Shown: positions 7,754-16,081 of the stretch, in pieces | How the letters are laid out: each line of letters opens with the position of its first letter | Position numbering within the stretch: position 1 is the stretch's first letter | Source: Microbacterium sp. TPD7012 | GTDB taxonomy: Bacteria; Actinomycetota; Actinomycetes; Actinomycetales; Microbacteriaceae | DNA length: 64,000 nucleotides | Direction of reading: 5' to 3' | Assembly (NCBI RefSeq): GCF_003075395.1 | Contig: NZ_QDFV01000004.1 | Location: 62,399 to 126,398, forward strand | The notes under the pieces: model-generated | What the model was told of the DNA's origin: nothing | Databases searched by the model: none | What the model saw: only the letters and a program-made list of their open reading frames with translations | Program-made: the position numbers and the translations under genes

Positions 7754-9070
7754 GTGACGGCCCAGCAGTCTCCTGCCATCGGTTCGAACGGCCACCCGGT
7801 CTCGGCGACGCGATACATTCTCCGCTCCCGGCTTCTTCGGGGATCCTTCGTCAGCCTCGTCATCTCGGGCATCGGCATCTCCCTCACCATCCCGCAGATC
7901 ACCCTGTTCCTCGTCGGAGAGCTGCACCTCACGGAGGCGCAGGCGGGCCTCTATTTCCTGACCAACCTGACGGCTCCGATCGTCGGATACGTGGTGGGAA
8001 CTCTGTCCGATCGCGCGGGCTCCCGGCTGCTGGTCTTCCGGCTCTCGGTGCTCGCGGGGTTCGTCGGCTGGACGCTGATGGCCGTCGCGATGCAGGCGTG
8101 GATGCCGTTCGTCATCAACGCGATCCTCCTCAGCGCGGCCGGCGCCGGAGCCGCGCAGCTGCAGGCAGCGGTCCGCGACGAGTTGAATCGGTCGCCCACC
8201 CCGGCCGACAACGAGGTCGTCGCGGTGATCCGGATGGCGATGGCATTCGGCTGGATCATCGGTCCGGTGCTCGGTGCCGTCCTCGGCGCGGTGCTGGGGC
8301 TGCGCCCCCTGCTCTTCGTGACCGGGATCTGCGTGCTGCTGTCCCTCGTCCCCCTGATCGGCGTGAAGAAGAGTCCTCCGTTCGTCGGAGAGCCGGCGCG
8401 CACGCCGACGTCCGCCACGCCTCGGCAGCACTCGATCGTTCCCCTCGTGATCTTCACCGGCATCTACATCCTCATCATGTGCGGTGAGACGGTGAAGCTC
8501 GCCTACCTGCCTCTCTATATGGACGGGGAGCTTCGCGTCGACGCCGGCGTGCGCGGCGCGATCATCGGCCTGCAGCCCCTTCTCGAGCTGCTGCTGATGC
8601 CGCTCGCCGCGCGATTGGCGAGCAGGTTCGGCATCGCGCGCGTGCTCGTCGTCGGAGCCGCCCTCGCCGTCGGCGCGCACGTCTCCTATGCGTCGGCCTC
8701 TCTGGTCGACGCGCCCCTCGTGCCGCTGGTCGTCGGGCAGCTCCTGATGTCCGGCGTGATCGCGACGTTCGGGGTGCTCGGGATCACGGTGGCGCAGCGC
8801 CTGGTCCCGACGCGGGTCGGCATGGCCTCCAGCGTCTTCCTCAGCGCCTACGCGATCAACGCGGCGGTCGGCGGATTCGCGGGGAGCGTGGGGGCGACGT
8901 GGCTCGGCATCCCGCAGCTGTTCTGGATCCCCGCCGTGATCGCCGCCGTGGGAGCCGTCGCGCTCATCGTGCTGAACGCGAGGGTGCCGCTGGACTCTCG
9001 TGATCGGGTTCGGGCTCGCTCCACGCCGACGGAGTCGGCTGAGGCAGCTGCAGCAGAGCGCTTCGACTGA
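7754..9070 (+). CDS. MFS transporter, sugar-efflux (SET) type
   Basis: A 438-residue inner-membrane protein with about 12 hydrophobic segments. Starting at GTG 7754, the first segment begins near residue 28 (RGSFVSLVISGIG). The layout and the segment GTLSDRAGSR between helices 2 and 3 resemble SetA/SetB-like sugar efflux transporters. It should export sugars or related metabolites by proton antiport. The last 35 codons (8964-9070) overlap the 3' end of the convergent marR gene, and the corresponding tail is hydrophilic and poorly conserved in character. Confidence 0.82.
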   Translation: MTAQQSPAIGSNGHPVSATRYILRSRLLRGSFVSLVISGIGISLTIPQITLFLVGELHLTEAQAGLYFLTNLTAPIVGYVVGTLSDRAGSRLLVFRLSVLAGFVGWTLMAVAMQAWMPFVINAILLSAAGAGAAQLQAAVRDELNRSPTPADNEVVAVIRMAMAFGWIIGPVLGAVLGAVLGLRPLLFVTGICVLLSLVPLIGVKKSPPFVGEPARTPTSATPRQHSIVPLVIFTGIYILIMCGETVKLAYLPLYMDGELRVDAGVRGAIIGLQPLLELLLMPLAARLASRFGIARVLVVGAALAVGAHVSYASASLVDAPLVPLVVGQLLMSGVIATFGVLGITVAQRLVPTRVGMASSVFLSAYAINAAVGGFAGSVGATWLGIPQLFWIPAVIAAVGAVALIVLNARVPLDSRDRVRARSTPTESAEAAAAERFD

Positions 9071-9548
9071 ACTGGGCGAGCAGCCGCCGGAAGGCCTCGA
9101 CATCGTCGGCCGACCAGGTGGCGAGGCTGTCGGTGAGCTTCTCTGCCGCGCGCGACACGATGCGCACACCGATCTCCCGGCCAGCCGGCGTCAGCGCGAC
9201 CAGCACGCTGCGCTCGTCGTAGGGGGAGTCGACCCGCGCGACATGGCCGCTGGCCTCGAGTCGGCGCACGATCTTGCTGATGTTCGCCTTGGTCGTGCCG
9301 AGCACGGAGGCCAGATCGGTCGGACGCAGCGCCCCGCGATAGGCGAGCTGGTTGACGACGAGGAACATCGGGATGTCGTCGAAGGGGAATCCGATCGCCT
9401 CCATCACCTCCAGGCGCACTTCGCGACTGTCGGCCCAGTGCACGATCGAGGTCACCGAGCGACGCAGGTCGAGCGGATCCGGAGGCAGCAGCGACGCCAG
9501 CTCCACATCGGATGCCGATGCCTCTGTTGCGCGGGCCTTCTCGCTCAT
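8964..9548 (-). CDS. MarR-family transcriptional regulator
   Basis: A 194-residue regulator with a winged helix-turn-helix around LASVLGTTKANISKIVRRLE and the wing DSPYDERSVLVAL. I chose ATG 9548 because GAGGAGGT precedes it; the longer frame adds 11 residues without a ribosome site. It follows the GH106-like gene by 29 bp on the same strand, forming an operon and suggesting control of that glycosidase. A TTTAGTTAAC-type dyad in the glycosidase promoter is a candidate site. Its C-terminal 27 residues are disordered and overlap the MFS gene antisense. Confidence 0.88.
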   Translation of the reverse strand: MSEKARATEASASDVELASLLPPDPLDLRRSVTSIVHWADSREVRLEVMEAIGFPFDDIPMFLVVNQLAYRGALRPTDLASVLGTTKANISKIVRRLEASGHVARVDSPYDERSVLVALTPAGREIGVRIVSRAAEKLTDSLATWSADDVEAFRRLLAQFSRSALLQLPQPTPSAWSEPEPDHESPAAPSRSAR

Positions 9549-9577
9549 CGAACCTCCTCGGTCTTCATCATCCCAGG

Positions 9578-12526
9578 TCACACCTGGCGAGGAAGCGACA
9601 CCAGGCGGACCGGCCCGACCAGGCCGTGCTCGCGCACGCGCGTGGTCTGGTACCCCTCCAGGCCGAGTGCGCGCAGGGCGATGTCCGCGAGCTGGTCGTA
9701 GTACCCGCGGGCGACGAGGCGGTTGTTCAACGAGCTGGACACGCGCACCACGACCGTGTTCTCACCGACGACGAGGTCACCGGTGATGTCGACGACGGGA
9801 CGGGAGGTGTCGAAGCCGCGCGCGACCCCGCCGCCGACGACGACGGAGCCGAGTCCGCCGTTCGTCGAGCCCAGATCGAGCAGGTACCGCCGGCTCGCGG
9901 CATCCACTTCCTCCACCCGCACCGTCGTCGTGTAGGTCGCGATCCCCGAGACCGCGGCGCCGACGCCCTCCAGCCGGGTCCAGGGTTGCAGGGCGGATCC
10001 GGGGACCGGCAGGCGCGTCACGGCTGTGTGCGGAAGCACCTCCCGCGTCTCGTAGCCGAGTCCGCGGTCCTCCACGATGAGCTCGTTCTCGCCGGCATCC
10101 CAGCTCTCCACCACGATGGACCAGTTCGCGAGCTCGGCCACCTCGGTGGCCTCGACCGGAGCGCTCCCGGATGCGGGGGCGGATCGGTCGATCGTGAACA
10201 GGGCCGTCTCGCCGGGGGCGAGGGAGAGCGAGATCCGCGTGCGGCCGTCGACGTGCGCGACGCCGGAGTGCGGATGGATGTCGCCCGACCAGGCGTCGAT
10301 CCGGTGCACGACTCCCTCTCCGGGTACCCGGAGTTCGACCTCGGTCGTCGTGCCGGTCTCGTAGAGGAAGTGGTAGACGTACAGGTGCAGCAGATCGCCG
10401 TCCTCGCGGAGGTAGGTGAGGATGTTCGGATCGTCCTCGGCGAACTCGGCACGACCGATGACGCCCAGCTCTCGCAGTGCCCCGATGGTGCCCGAGGCCT
10501 CCGAGACCTCTGCGACGTTCGGCAGCGCGCGCAGCTCGGCGAGGGTGGCGGCCAGCTCGGCATCGCGGCCGTCGAGACCGGGTGTGCGCACGGCCGCGCG
10601 CTCGGTGACGGTGAAGGTGCGCTCCATCTGCACCTTCACCTCGCGCGTGCCGTTCACGATGAGCAGCTTCAGTCCGTTCCGGGCCCACTCCAGAAGGAGC
10701 CGGGCGACATCGGGGTCGAGCGCCTCCTGGTAGATGATGAGCGCCTGGTACCCCGGGCCCTCGGGCTGCACGACCTCGCCGTCGAAGCGGACCTCCGGAT
10801 GCGCGAGCAGCGAGCCGTCGAAGAACTCGTAGGTCCATCCGGCATCCTGCATCCCGAGGTCCTGCCACCACTGGTTCTCGCGGTTGCGCATCCAGAGTCG
10901 GCCGTAGGCATCCTCGTCGACGACACGGTTGCCGTCGGCATCGACGGCCGCGATGCCGAGCAGATTGTCGATGAAGTGGTCGGTGCGGAGGATGCCGACG
11001 TCGATGCGCGGCCGGCCCTGCCGCAGCAGGTACTGGAAGCGCCCGATCGCCTCGTTCCACTGGGGGTAGAACTCGCTGCCGGGCTGACGCGTGTCGAAGC
11101 GCTCCGAGAACAGCGGCCACATGCCCTCGTGGCCCGGCCACTCCGTGACGTGCTCGCCGCCCGCGCGACTCGCCCATCCGTGCAGCACGGTCTTGGTGAT
11201 ACCCGCGGCGAGCTGCGTGTTGATGATCTGATCGTAGAACCGGTGGTCGAGCATGTGGTTGCGGGTGGTGGCGCCGGTCTCGGACGAGTACTGCTTGCCG
11301 AACAGGTGTGCGGGGCCGGCCAGCATCCGATATGCGTCGATCTGCGAGGCGAACTCGAGCGACTCGGTCTCGATGCCGTCCACCGCGACGCCGGGTCGCG
11401 TGAGCTCGAACGGCAGCCCGTAGCTGATCTCGGCGCGCAGCAGCAGTCCGTTCTCGTGCAGGAAGTCCGCGAAAGGGCGCAGCATGTTGTCGATGTACAG
11501 GTCGGTCAGCGTGCGCACGTAGTCGAAGCGCACCTTCTCGACGTCGACACGGTGCGCCTCGTCGGGCTCATACGTGTAGACCGTGGTCGCGACGAACATC
11601 CCCGTCTGCCGGACCAGGAACGGCAGCCAGGGCGCGATGTCGTAGCCGCGGCGCGTGCGGAACTCCTCGGCGACCGTGTCTCCCCAGAACATGCCGCCCG
11701 CTCCCCAGAGGGTGAGCTCGAGGGAGTCCATGTACATCTGCGCGCGCGGGTTCTTCGCGATGTCGGCCTTCAGCTCGTCGGTGAGCACGACATCGCGCCA
11801 GTAGTCGATGACCGCGTCGACGCCGGCGCGGTCGAGGTAGTTCACGGTGTAGTTGACGGATGCCGAGGGCGACGCGGTCTGCCCGGTGCCGTGCGACCAG
11901 AACACGAAGAGGCGCCAGTCGCGGGTGTCCGGAGCGGTCCAGTCGAGCGTCTCGCCCTCGACCTGCGCGGTGAGATCGACGATCGCGCCGGCGTCGATCG
12001 CGGCGCCGTCGTCGGTGAGCGCGGGTGCGGCGACGACCGCGACCAGGTGCTGCTCGCGCGGCGCCACGCGGTGCCCGGGGAGGTTCGACCCGCGGCGCTC
12101 CGCGTTCAGGTCGACGCGGGGGAGTGCGCCCTGGCGGCGGGCGCCGGGGCCGACCTCCTCGACCTCGACGTCGAGCTCCTTGGCGGCTGCGGGGTGATCG
12201 GGATCGATGGTGGGCAGGTTCGCGTTCGACCAGTTCGTGCCGGAGGTGAAGCTCACCGACATGTTCCGTGCGGTCGTCTCGGCCACCACGATGGCGGAGT
12301 CGTGCACCCATTCCTCCGAGCCCCAGCCGTAACGGGCGTGGTCGATGTCGCCCTCGTCCATGGCGAGGAACTCCATCCCGCCGAAGCCGAGACGGTGCGC
12401 GGTGTCGATCTCGTCGCGCAGCGTGGCGTCGGTGTGCAGGCCTTCGGCCAACCACCAGCGCAGCTCCGGACGGTACTCGATCGGGGGATGCGCGAGCGCG
12501 TCACGGTGGTCGTCGAGCGATGTCAT
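9578..12526 (-). CDS. Large glycoside hydrolase, GH106-like (alpha-L-rhamnosidase type)
   Basis: A 982-residue protein without a signal peptide, so cytosolic. The N-terminal RWWLAEG and the segment LGFGGMEFLAMDEGD (about residues 24-61) resemble family 106 enzymes, which start with a W-rich motif and a GFGG-E turn. The central part is a long catalytic region and the last 150 residues form a beta-rich galactose-binding-like module (VVRVSSSLNNRL). Hydrolysis of terminal rhamnose, or a related deoxysugar, is the likely role. AAGGAGAACCC precedes the ATG. It forms an operon with the downstream marR. Confidence 0.72.
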   Translation of the reverse strand: MTSLDDHRDALAHPPIEYRPELRWWLAEGLHTDATLRDEIDTAHRLGFGGMEFLAMDEGDIDHARYGWGSEEWVHDSAIVVAETTARNMSVSFTSGTNWSNANLPTIDPDHPAAAKELDVEVEEVGPGARRQGALPRVDLNAERRGSNLPGHRVAPREQHLVAVVAAPALTDDGAAIDAGAIVDLTAQVEGETLDWTAPDTRDWRLFVFWSHGTGQTASPSASVNYTVNYLDRAGVDAVIDYWRDVVLTDELKADIAKNPRAQMYMDSLELTLWGAGGMFWGDTVAEEFRTRRGYDIAPWLPFLVRQTGMFVATTVYTYEPDEAHRVDVEKVRFDYVRTLTDLYIDNMLRPFADFLHENGLLLRAEISYGLPFELTRPGVAVDGIETESLEFASQIDAYRMLAGPAHLFGKQYSSETGATTRNHMLDHRFYDQIINTQLAAGITKTVLHGWASRAGGEHVTEWPGHEGMWPLFSERFDTRQPGSEFYPQWNEAIGRFQYLLRQGRPRIDVGILRTDHFIDNLLGIAAVDADGNRVVDEDAYGRLWMRNRENQWWQDLGMQDAGWTYEFFDGSLLAHPEVRFDGEVVQPEGPGYQALIIYQEALDPDVARLLLEWARNGLKLLIVNGTREVKVQMERTFTVTERAAVRTPGLDGRDAELAATLAELRALPNVAEVSEASGTIGALRELGVIGRAEFAEDDPNILTYLREDGDLLHLYVYHFLYETGTTTEVELRVPGEGVVHRIDAWSGDIHPHSGVAHVDGRTRISLSLAPGETALFTIDRSAPASGSAPVEATEVAELANWSIVVESWDAGENELIVEDRGLGYETREVLPHTAVTRLPVPGSALQPWTRLEGVGAAVSGIATYTTTVRVEEVDAASRRYLLDLGSTNGGLGSVVVGGGVARGFDTSRPVVDITGDLVVGENTVVVRVSSSLNNRLVARGYYDQLADIALRALGLEGYQTTRVREHGLVGPVRLVSLPRQV

Positions 12527-12593
12527 GGGTTCTCCTTCGAACGGAACGGCGGGGGACGGGCCCCGGCTCGATGAAGGACACCCTACTCGATTT

Positions 12594-12623
12594 AGTTAAC
12601 TGGCGACACTATATGGTGTCACC
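12594..12623. promoter_or_regulatory. Palindromes between glycosidase and oxidoreductase genes
   Basis: AGTTAACT (12594-12601) is a perfect 8-bp dyad. It is followed by GGCGACAC (12602-12609), TATATG and GTGTCACC (12616-12623), an inverted repeat matching at 7 of 8 positions. They occupy the shared divergent promoter region. The first resembles MarR half-sites; the marR in the glycosidase operon is a candidate binder. On the minus strand GTGACA and TTAACT are 17 bp apart and could be -35/-10 of the glycosidase operon. Confidence 0.45.
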
Positions 12624-12669
12624 GGCTCCTGTCGCGAGAGGGGGTTCCGTCTCGCGATACTCTCAGCGC

Positions 12670-14076
12670 ATGTCTGAGTTCAAGGATCATTACGACGTCG
12701 CCGTGATCGGAGCGGGGCCGGCCGGCACGGCCGCGGCGCTGCGGGCATCCGAGCTGAGGGCGGGAGTCGTCGTGCTGGAGGCCGGACGCACCGGCGGCAC
12801 CTGCGTCAACACCGGGTGTGTGCCGACCCGTGTGCTGGCAAAGACCGCGCGGCTTCTCCGCGAGTCCCGTCACGCGGACGACTACGGGGTGCGCGTCGGT
12901 GCCCCGGAGATCGACTGGGCCACCACGGTCGCGCGCGTGCACGAACGTGTCGACCGGGTGCGATCGATCAAGCGGGAGGCGGCGCGCTTCGCGGCGGCCG
13001 GCGTCGACCTGATCCACGAGGGGCGAGCGCGCTTCGCCGACGACCACACGCTCGTGCTCGACAGCGGCCGACGTCTCACGGCTGATTCGATCCTCATCTG
13101 CGTCGGCGGTCACTCGAAGCGGCTGCCGGTCCCCGGGGCCGAGCTCGCCACGGTCCCCGAAGACGTGCTGTCGCTCCCGGCCCTGCCCCGCCGGGTCGCG
13201 GTGATCGGGGCGGGGAACACGGGCGCGCAGCTCGTCACCGTCTTCTCGTCCTTCGGCTCCGAGGTCACGCTCCTCGACGTCGCACCGCGGGTGCTGATGG
13301 CGTCGGATGCCGCGATCGCCGCGACCGTCGAGGCGGCGTTCTCCGAACAGGGCATCGATGTGCGCACCGGGATCGAGACCGTCACCCGTCTCGAGCGCGC
13401 GGACGACGACGCGATCCGGCTCGTGTGGGGCGAGGCGGGCGAGGAGCGCTCGTCGATCTTCGACGCGGTCATCATGGCGACGGGCTGGCCGGCCGACGTC
13501 GAGGATCTCGGCCTGGAGAACGCGGGGATCGAGATCGCGCGCTCCGCGATCCCCGCGGACCGGTACTTCCGCACCGTCGTGCCGCACATCTTCGCGGTCG
13601 GCGACGCGAACGGGCGGGACATGCTGGTGCAGGCCGCGCAGTTCGAGGGCGAGGCTGCGGCGGAGAACGCCGTGCTGGGTGCCAACCGTCGCACCCCCCA
13701 CCATCTGCTCCCGGCCGGCGGGTTCACCGATCCCGACTACGCGGGAGTGGGGCTCACCGAGGATCAGGCGCGCGAGCGAGACACCGACTGCGTCGTCGTC
13801 TCGGTGCCGTATGCGAGCCTCGAGCGCGCGGTGATCGACGACCGGGAGATCGGCTTCCTGAAGCTCATCGCCGATCGACGCCGCCAGCTCATCCTCGGGG
13901 CCCATGCGGTGGGGGAGAACGCGATCGAGGTCATCCAGTCGGTCACGACGGCGATGGCTGCCGGGGTGGATGTGTCGACGCTCGCGGGTGTGCGGTTCGC
14001 CTATCCGACCTACAGCGCGATCATCGGATTGGCCGCCCGGGCTGTGCTCGCGGAGCCGGGATCCCCTCGCGAGTAG
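12670..14076 (+). CDS. Pyridine nucleotide-disulfide oxidoreductase without the C-terminal His-Glu pair
   Basis: A 468-residue flavoprotein of the dihydrolipoamide dehydrogenase/mercuric reductase superfamily. FAD binding is shown by GAGPAG at 14-19, the redox disulfide by Cys45 and Cys50 (TCVNTGC), and NAD(P)H binding by the second motif IGAGNTG. The C-terminal motif that normally reads HPT..E reads YPTYSA here, so the catalytic His and Glu are both replaced. Yet the disulfide is intact, so it is neither a standard Lpd nor a pure transhydrogenase. TACTCT at 12658-12663 suggests a leaderless start at ATG 12670. Confidence 0.85.
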   Translation: MSEFKDHYDVAVIGAGPAGTAAALRASELRAGVVVLEAGRTGGTCVNTGCVPTRVLAKTARLLRESRHADDYGVRVGAPEIDWATTVARVHERVDRVRSIKREAARFAAAGVDLIHEGRARFADDHTLVLDSGRRLTADSILICVGGHSKRLPVPGAELATVPEDVLSLPALPRRVAVIGAGNTGAQLVTVFSSFGSEVTLLDVAPRVLMASDAAIAATVEAAFSEQGIDVRTGIETVTRLERADDDAIRLVWGEAGEERSSIFDAVIMATGWPADVEDLGLENAGIEIARSAIPADRYFRTVVPHIFAVGDANGRDMLVQAAQFEGEAAAENAVLGANRRTPHHLLPAGGFTDPDYAGVGLTEDQARERDTDCVVVSVPYASLERAVIDDREIGFLKLIADRRRQLILGAHAVGENAIEVIQSVTTAMAAGVDVSTLAGVRFAYPTYSAIIGLAARAVLAEPGSPRE

Positions 14077-14111
14077 CGTTCCGCAGAGCGGCATCGCGTC
14101 GGGGGCGGGGG

Positions 14112-14672
14112 TCAGTTCGTCACGACGGGGATGACGAGGAACTCGCCGTTGTTTCCGGTGATGTCGTCGCCCGCGATCGTCACCGTCACGGTCGCGTCGT
14201 CGTCGCGATTGTAGATGGGAACCCACTCAGACGTCTCGAAGGCAGCATCCGGTTGTAGTGCGACGCCGAGATCGATCGTCAGCGAGGCTCCTGCCGTGAT
14301 CGCCGGAAGCGTGAGGACGAGGCTGCCGGCCGTCCCGGACGCGGTGACACCGGTGCCGCTCGGGGTGAGCGCCCAGAGCCACCCGTCGTAAGTGAGAGTG
14401 GCGGTGGCACCGGCGACGGAATCGATCGTCCCGTTGTTGGCGATGGTCAGCTGCGTCGGCATCGAGAACGTCAAGATCGGGCCGAACCCGGTGTCGAACA
14501 CGGTGTCCACCGGCGTGCCGAGCGTGGAGGCGAGGTCGGCGCCGCCGACGGACGCGGCGGCGAGGGGAGCGGCGGCGGCGACGGCGATCAGGGGGATCGA
14601 CCAGGCCGCACTCGTCACGACGGTGCGTCGCGAGATCGGGGCGCGAGAGATGGTGGTGCGGTCATCGGTCAT
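14112..14672 (-). CDS. Tat-exported protein of unknown function
   Basis: A 186-residue protein with a twin-arginine signal: Arg15-Arg16 in ISRRTVV, then a hydrophobic stretch (about 22-40) ending in APLAAASVGG, a plausible cleavage region. The mature part is beta-rich (repeated TVTV, LTLP stretches) and may be an immunoglobulin-like surface domain. It resembles secreted proteins common in Microbacterium, with no known activity. It is convergent with the oxidoreductase and lies 46 bp from dinB on the same strand. Export is well supported; function is not. Confidence 0.75.
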   Translation of the reverse strand: MTDDRTTISRAPISRRTVVTSAAWSIPLIAVAAAAPLAAASVGGADLASTLGTPVDTVFDTGFGPILTFSMPTQLTIANNGTIDSVAGATATLTYDGWLWALTPSGTGVTASGTAGSLVLTLPAITAGASLTIDLGVALQPDAAFETSEWVPIYNRDDDATVTVTIAGDDITGNNGEFLVIPVVTN

Positions 14673-14718
14673 GGCCGAGAGGCTACTCGGAGATCGTAAG
14701 TCGAGCGATATTCTAGGG

Positions 14719-15924
14719 TCACTCGTGCTCCGGCAGCAGCGGCGCGGACCAGCCCGGATCGCGACCGAGCTGCGCGGCGCGGGCGACCGAGGTCGCACCG
14801 TAGCGGTCGCGCACCGCGTCGAGCACCGTGTCGAGGCGCTCGCCGTCGCTGAATCCGAGTTCATCGAGCGGTAGCTCCGGCTGCACCCGGTCGGCACGGT
14901 CGAGCTGCGACAGCGAGACGCCGATGAGGGTGATGCCGCGCTCCGCGATCTCGGACTGCGCCGCAGCGAGGAGCATCCGTGCCACGGTGAGCAATCGGTT
15001 CGTGCGATCGGTCGGCGCACCGAGTGAGCGCGATCGGGTCGCCTTCGCGAAGTCGCCGAAGCGCAGACGCAGCACCACGGTGCGGCAGACACGGTCGCCG
15101 TCGCGCAGGCGGCGGCCGAGCCGATCGATGATCTGGGTGAGGATGAGATCGAGCTCCTCGGCCGATCGCGGGCGGGTGCCCAGGGCGCGCTGCGAGCCGA
15201 TGGAGCCGCGGCGCCGCGTCGCGTCGACCGGGCGGGGGTCTCGCAGCCGGGCCAGCGCATGCACATGGGCGCCGGTCGCCTTGCCGAGGAGTCTCTCGGC
15301 CGCGGACGCCTCGAGCTCGGCGAGCTGCCCGACCGTGCGGATGCCGAGTCGGTGCAGCTTCTCGGCGGTCACGGCGCCGACTCCCCAGAGCCGCTCGACC
15401 GGCAGGGGGAGCAGGAACTCCTCCTCGCGGTCGGGCTCGACCACGAGGAGTCCGTCGGGTTTGCTGACCGCGCTCGCGACCTTGGCCAGGAACTTGGTCC
15501 TCGCGACGCCGACCGAGATGGCCAGGCCGACCTCGGCGCGCACGCGCTCCCTGAGCTGCTCGGCGATCTGCTCGGGTGTGCCCGCGATGCGCCGGAGCCC
15601 GCCGACCTCGAGGAACGCCTCGTCGATCGAGAGGCCCTCGACGAGCGGGGTCGTGTCGCGGAAGATCGCGAACACGTCCTTGCTCGCCGTGGAGTAGGCG
15701 TCCATACGCGGCGGGACGACGACGGCATCCGGGCAGAGCCGCAGCGCCTGCCGTCCGCCCATCGCGGTGCGCACGCCGCGGGCCTTCGCCTCATAGCTCG
15801 CCGCCAGGACCACGCCGCCCCCGACGATCACCGGCCTCCCGCGCAGGGCCGGTGCGTCTCGCTGCTCGACCGACGCGAAGAAGGCGTCGAGATCGGCGTG
15901 CAGCACGGTGGCTTCGTCCCGCAT
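14719..15924 (-). CDS. dinB: DNA polymerase IV (Y-family)
   Basis: A 401-residue translesion polymerase. The metal-binding residues are Asp11 (HADLDAFF) and Asp101-Glu102 (SIDEAF); Phe16 matches the steric-gate position of E. coli DinB. The order palm, fingers, thumb and little finger is normal, and QPELPL near the C-terminus may be the beta-clamp peptide. I chose ATG 15924, which has AGGAGA upstream and starts directly at the family's N-terminus; the frame upstream is longer but unconserved. No LexA box was evident in the short upstream region. Confidence 0.93.
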   Translation of the reverse strand: MRDEATVLHADLDAFFASVEQRDAPALRGRPVIVGGGVVLAASYEAKARGVRTAMGGRQALRLCPDAVVVPPRMDAYSTASKDVFAIFRDTTPLVEGLSIDEAFLEVGGLRRIAGTPEQIAEQLRERVRAEVGLAISVGVARTKFLAKVASAVSKPDGLLVVEPDREEEFLLPLPVERLWGVGAVTAEKLHRLGIRTVGQLAELEASAAERLLGKATGAHVHALARLRDPRPVDATRRRGSIGSQRALGTRPRSAEELDLILTQIIDRLGRRLRDGDRVCRTVVLRLRFGDFAKATRSRSLGAPTDRTNRLLTVARMLLAAAQSEIAERGITLIGVSLSQLDRADRVQPELPLDELGFSDGERLDTVLDAVRDRYGATSVARAAQLGRDPGWSAPLLPEHE

Positions 15925-16010
15925 CCCGTCTCCTGTCGACGGGGAGATCGTCGCACGCACCGGGGACATCGGCGCCTCTCGGCATCCGGTCGATCGTTGC
16001 CCCAGGTCGA

Positions 16011-16058
16011 TAGTTGCACTTTCGCAACTAAGAGGCGTATAGTTGACCCTTGTCAACT
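16011..16058. promoter_or_regulatory. Two perfect inverted repeats, MarR operator candidates
   Basis: TAGTTGC (16011-16017) pairs with GCAACTA (16024-16030) around a 6-nt centre. AGTTGAC (16041-16047) pairs with GTCAACT (16052-16058) around 4 nt. Both have perfect 7-bp arms sharing AGTTG-CAACT. They sit directly upstream of the exporter-marR operon, the usual site for MarR repression of an efflux pump, and could also affect dinB on the other side. Confidence 0.7.
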
Positions 16059-16081
16059 TTCAATTCAGGAGCATTCACCCC

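Noticed and set aside
9512..12574. A 1020-codon open frame on the plus strand
   Set aside because: It lies opposite the GH106-like gene, has no recognisable domain and shows the Arg/Asp/Gly-rich makeup of high-GC antisense frames.
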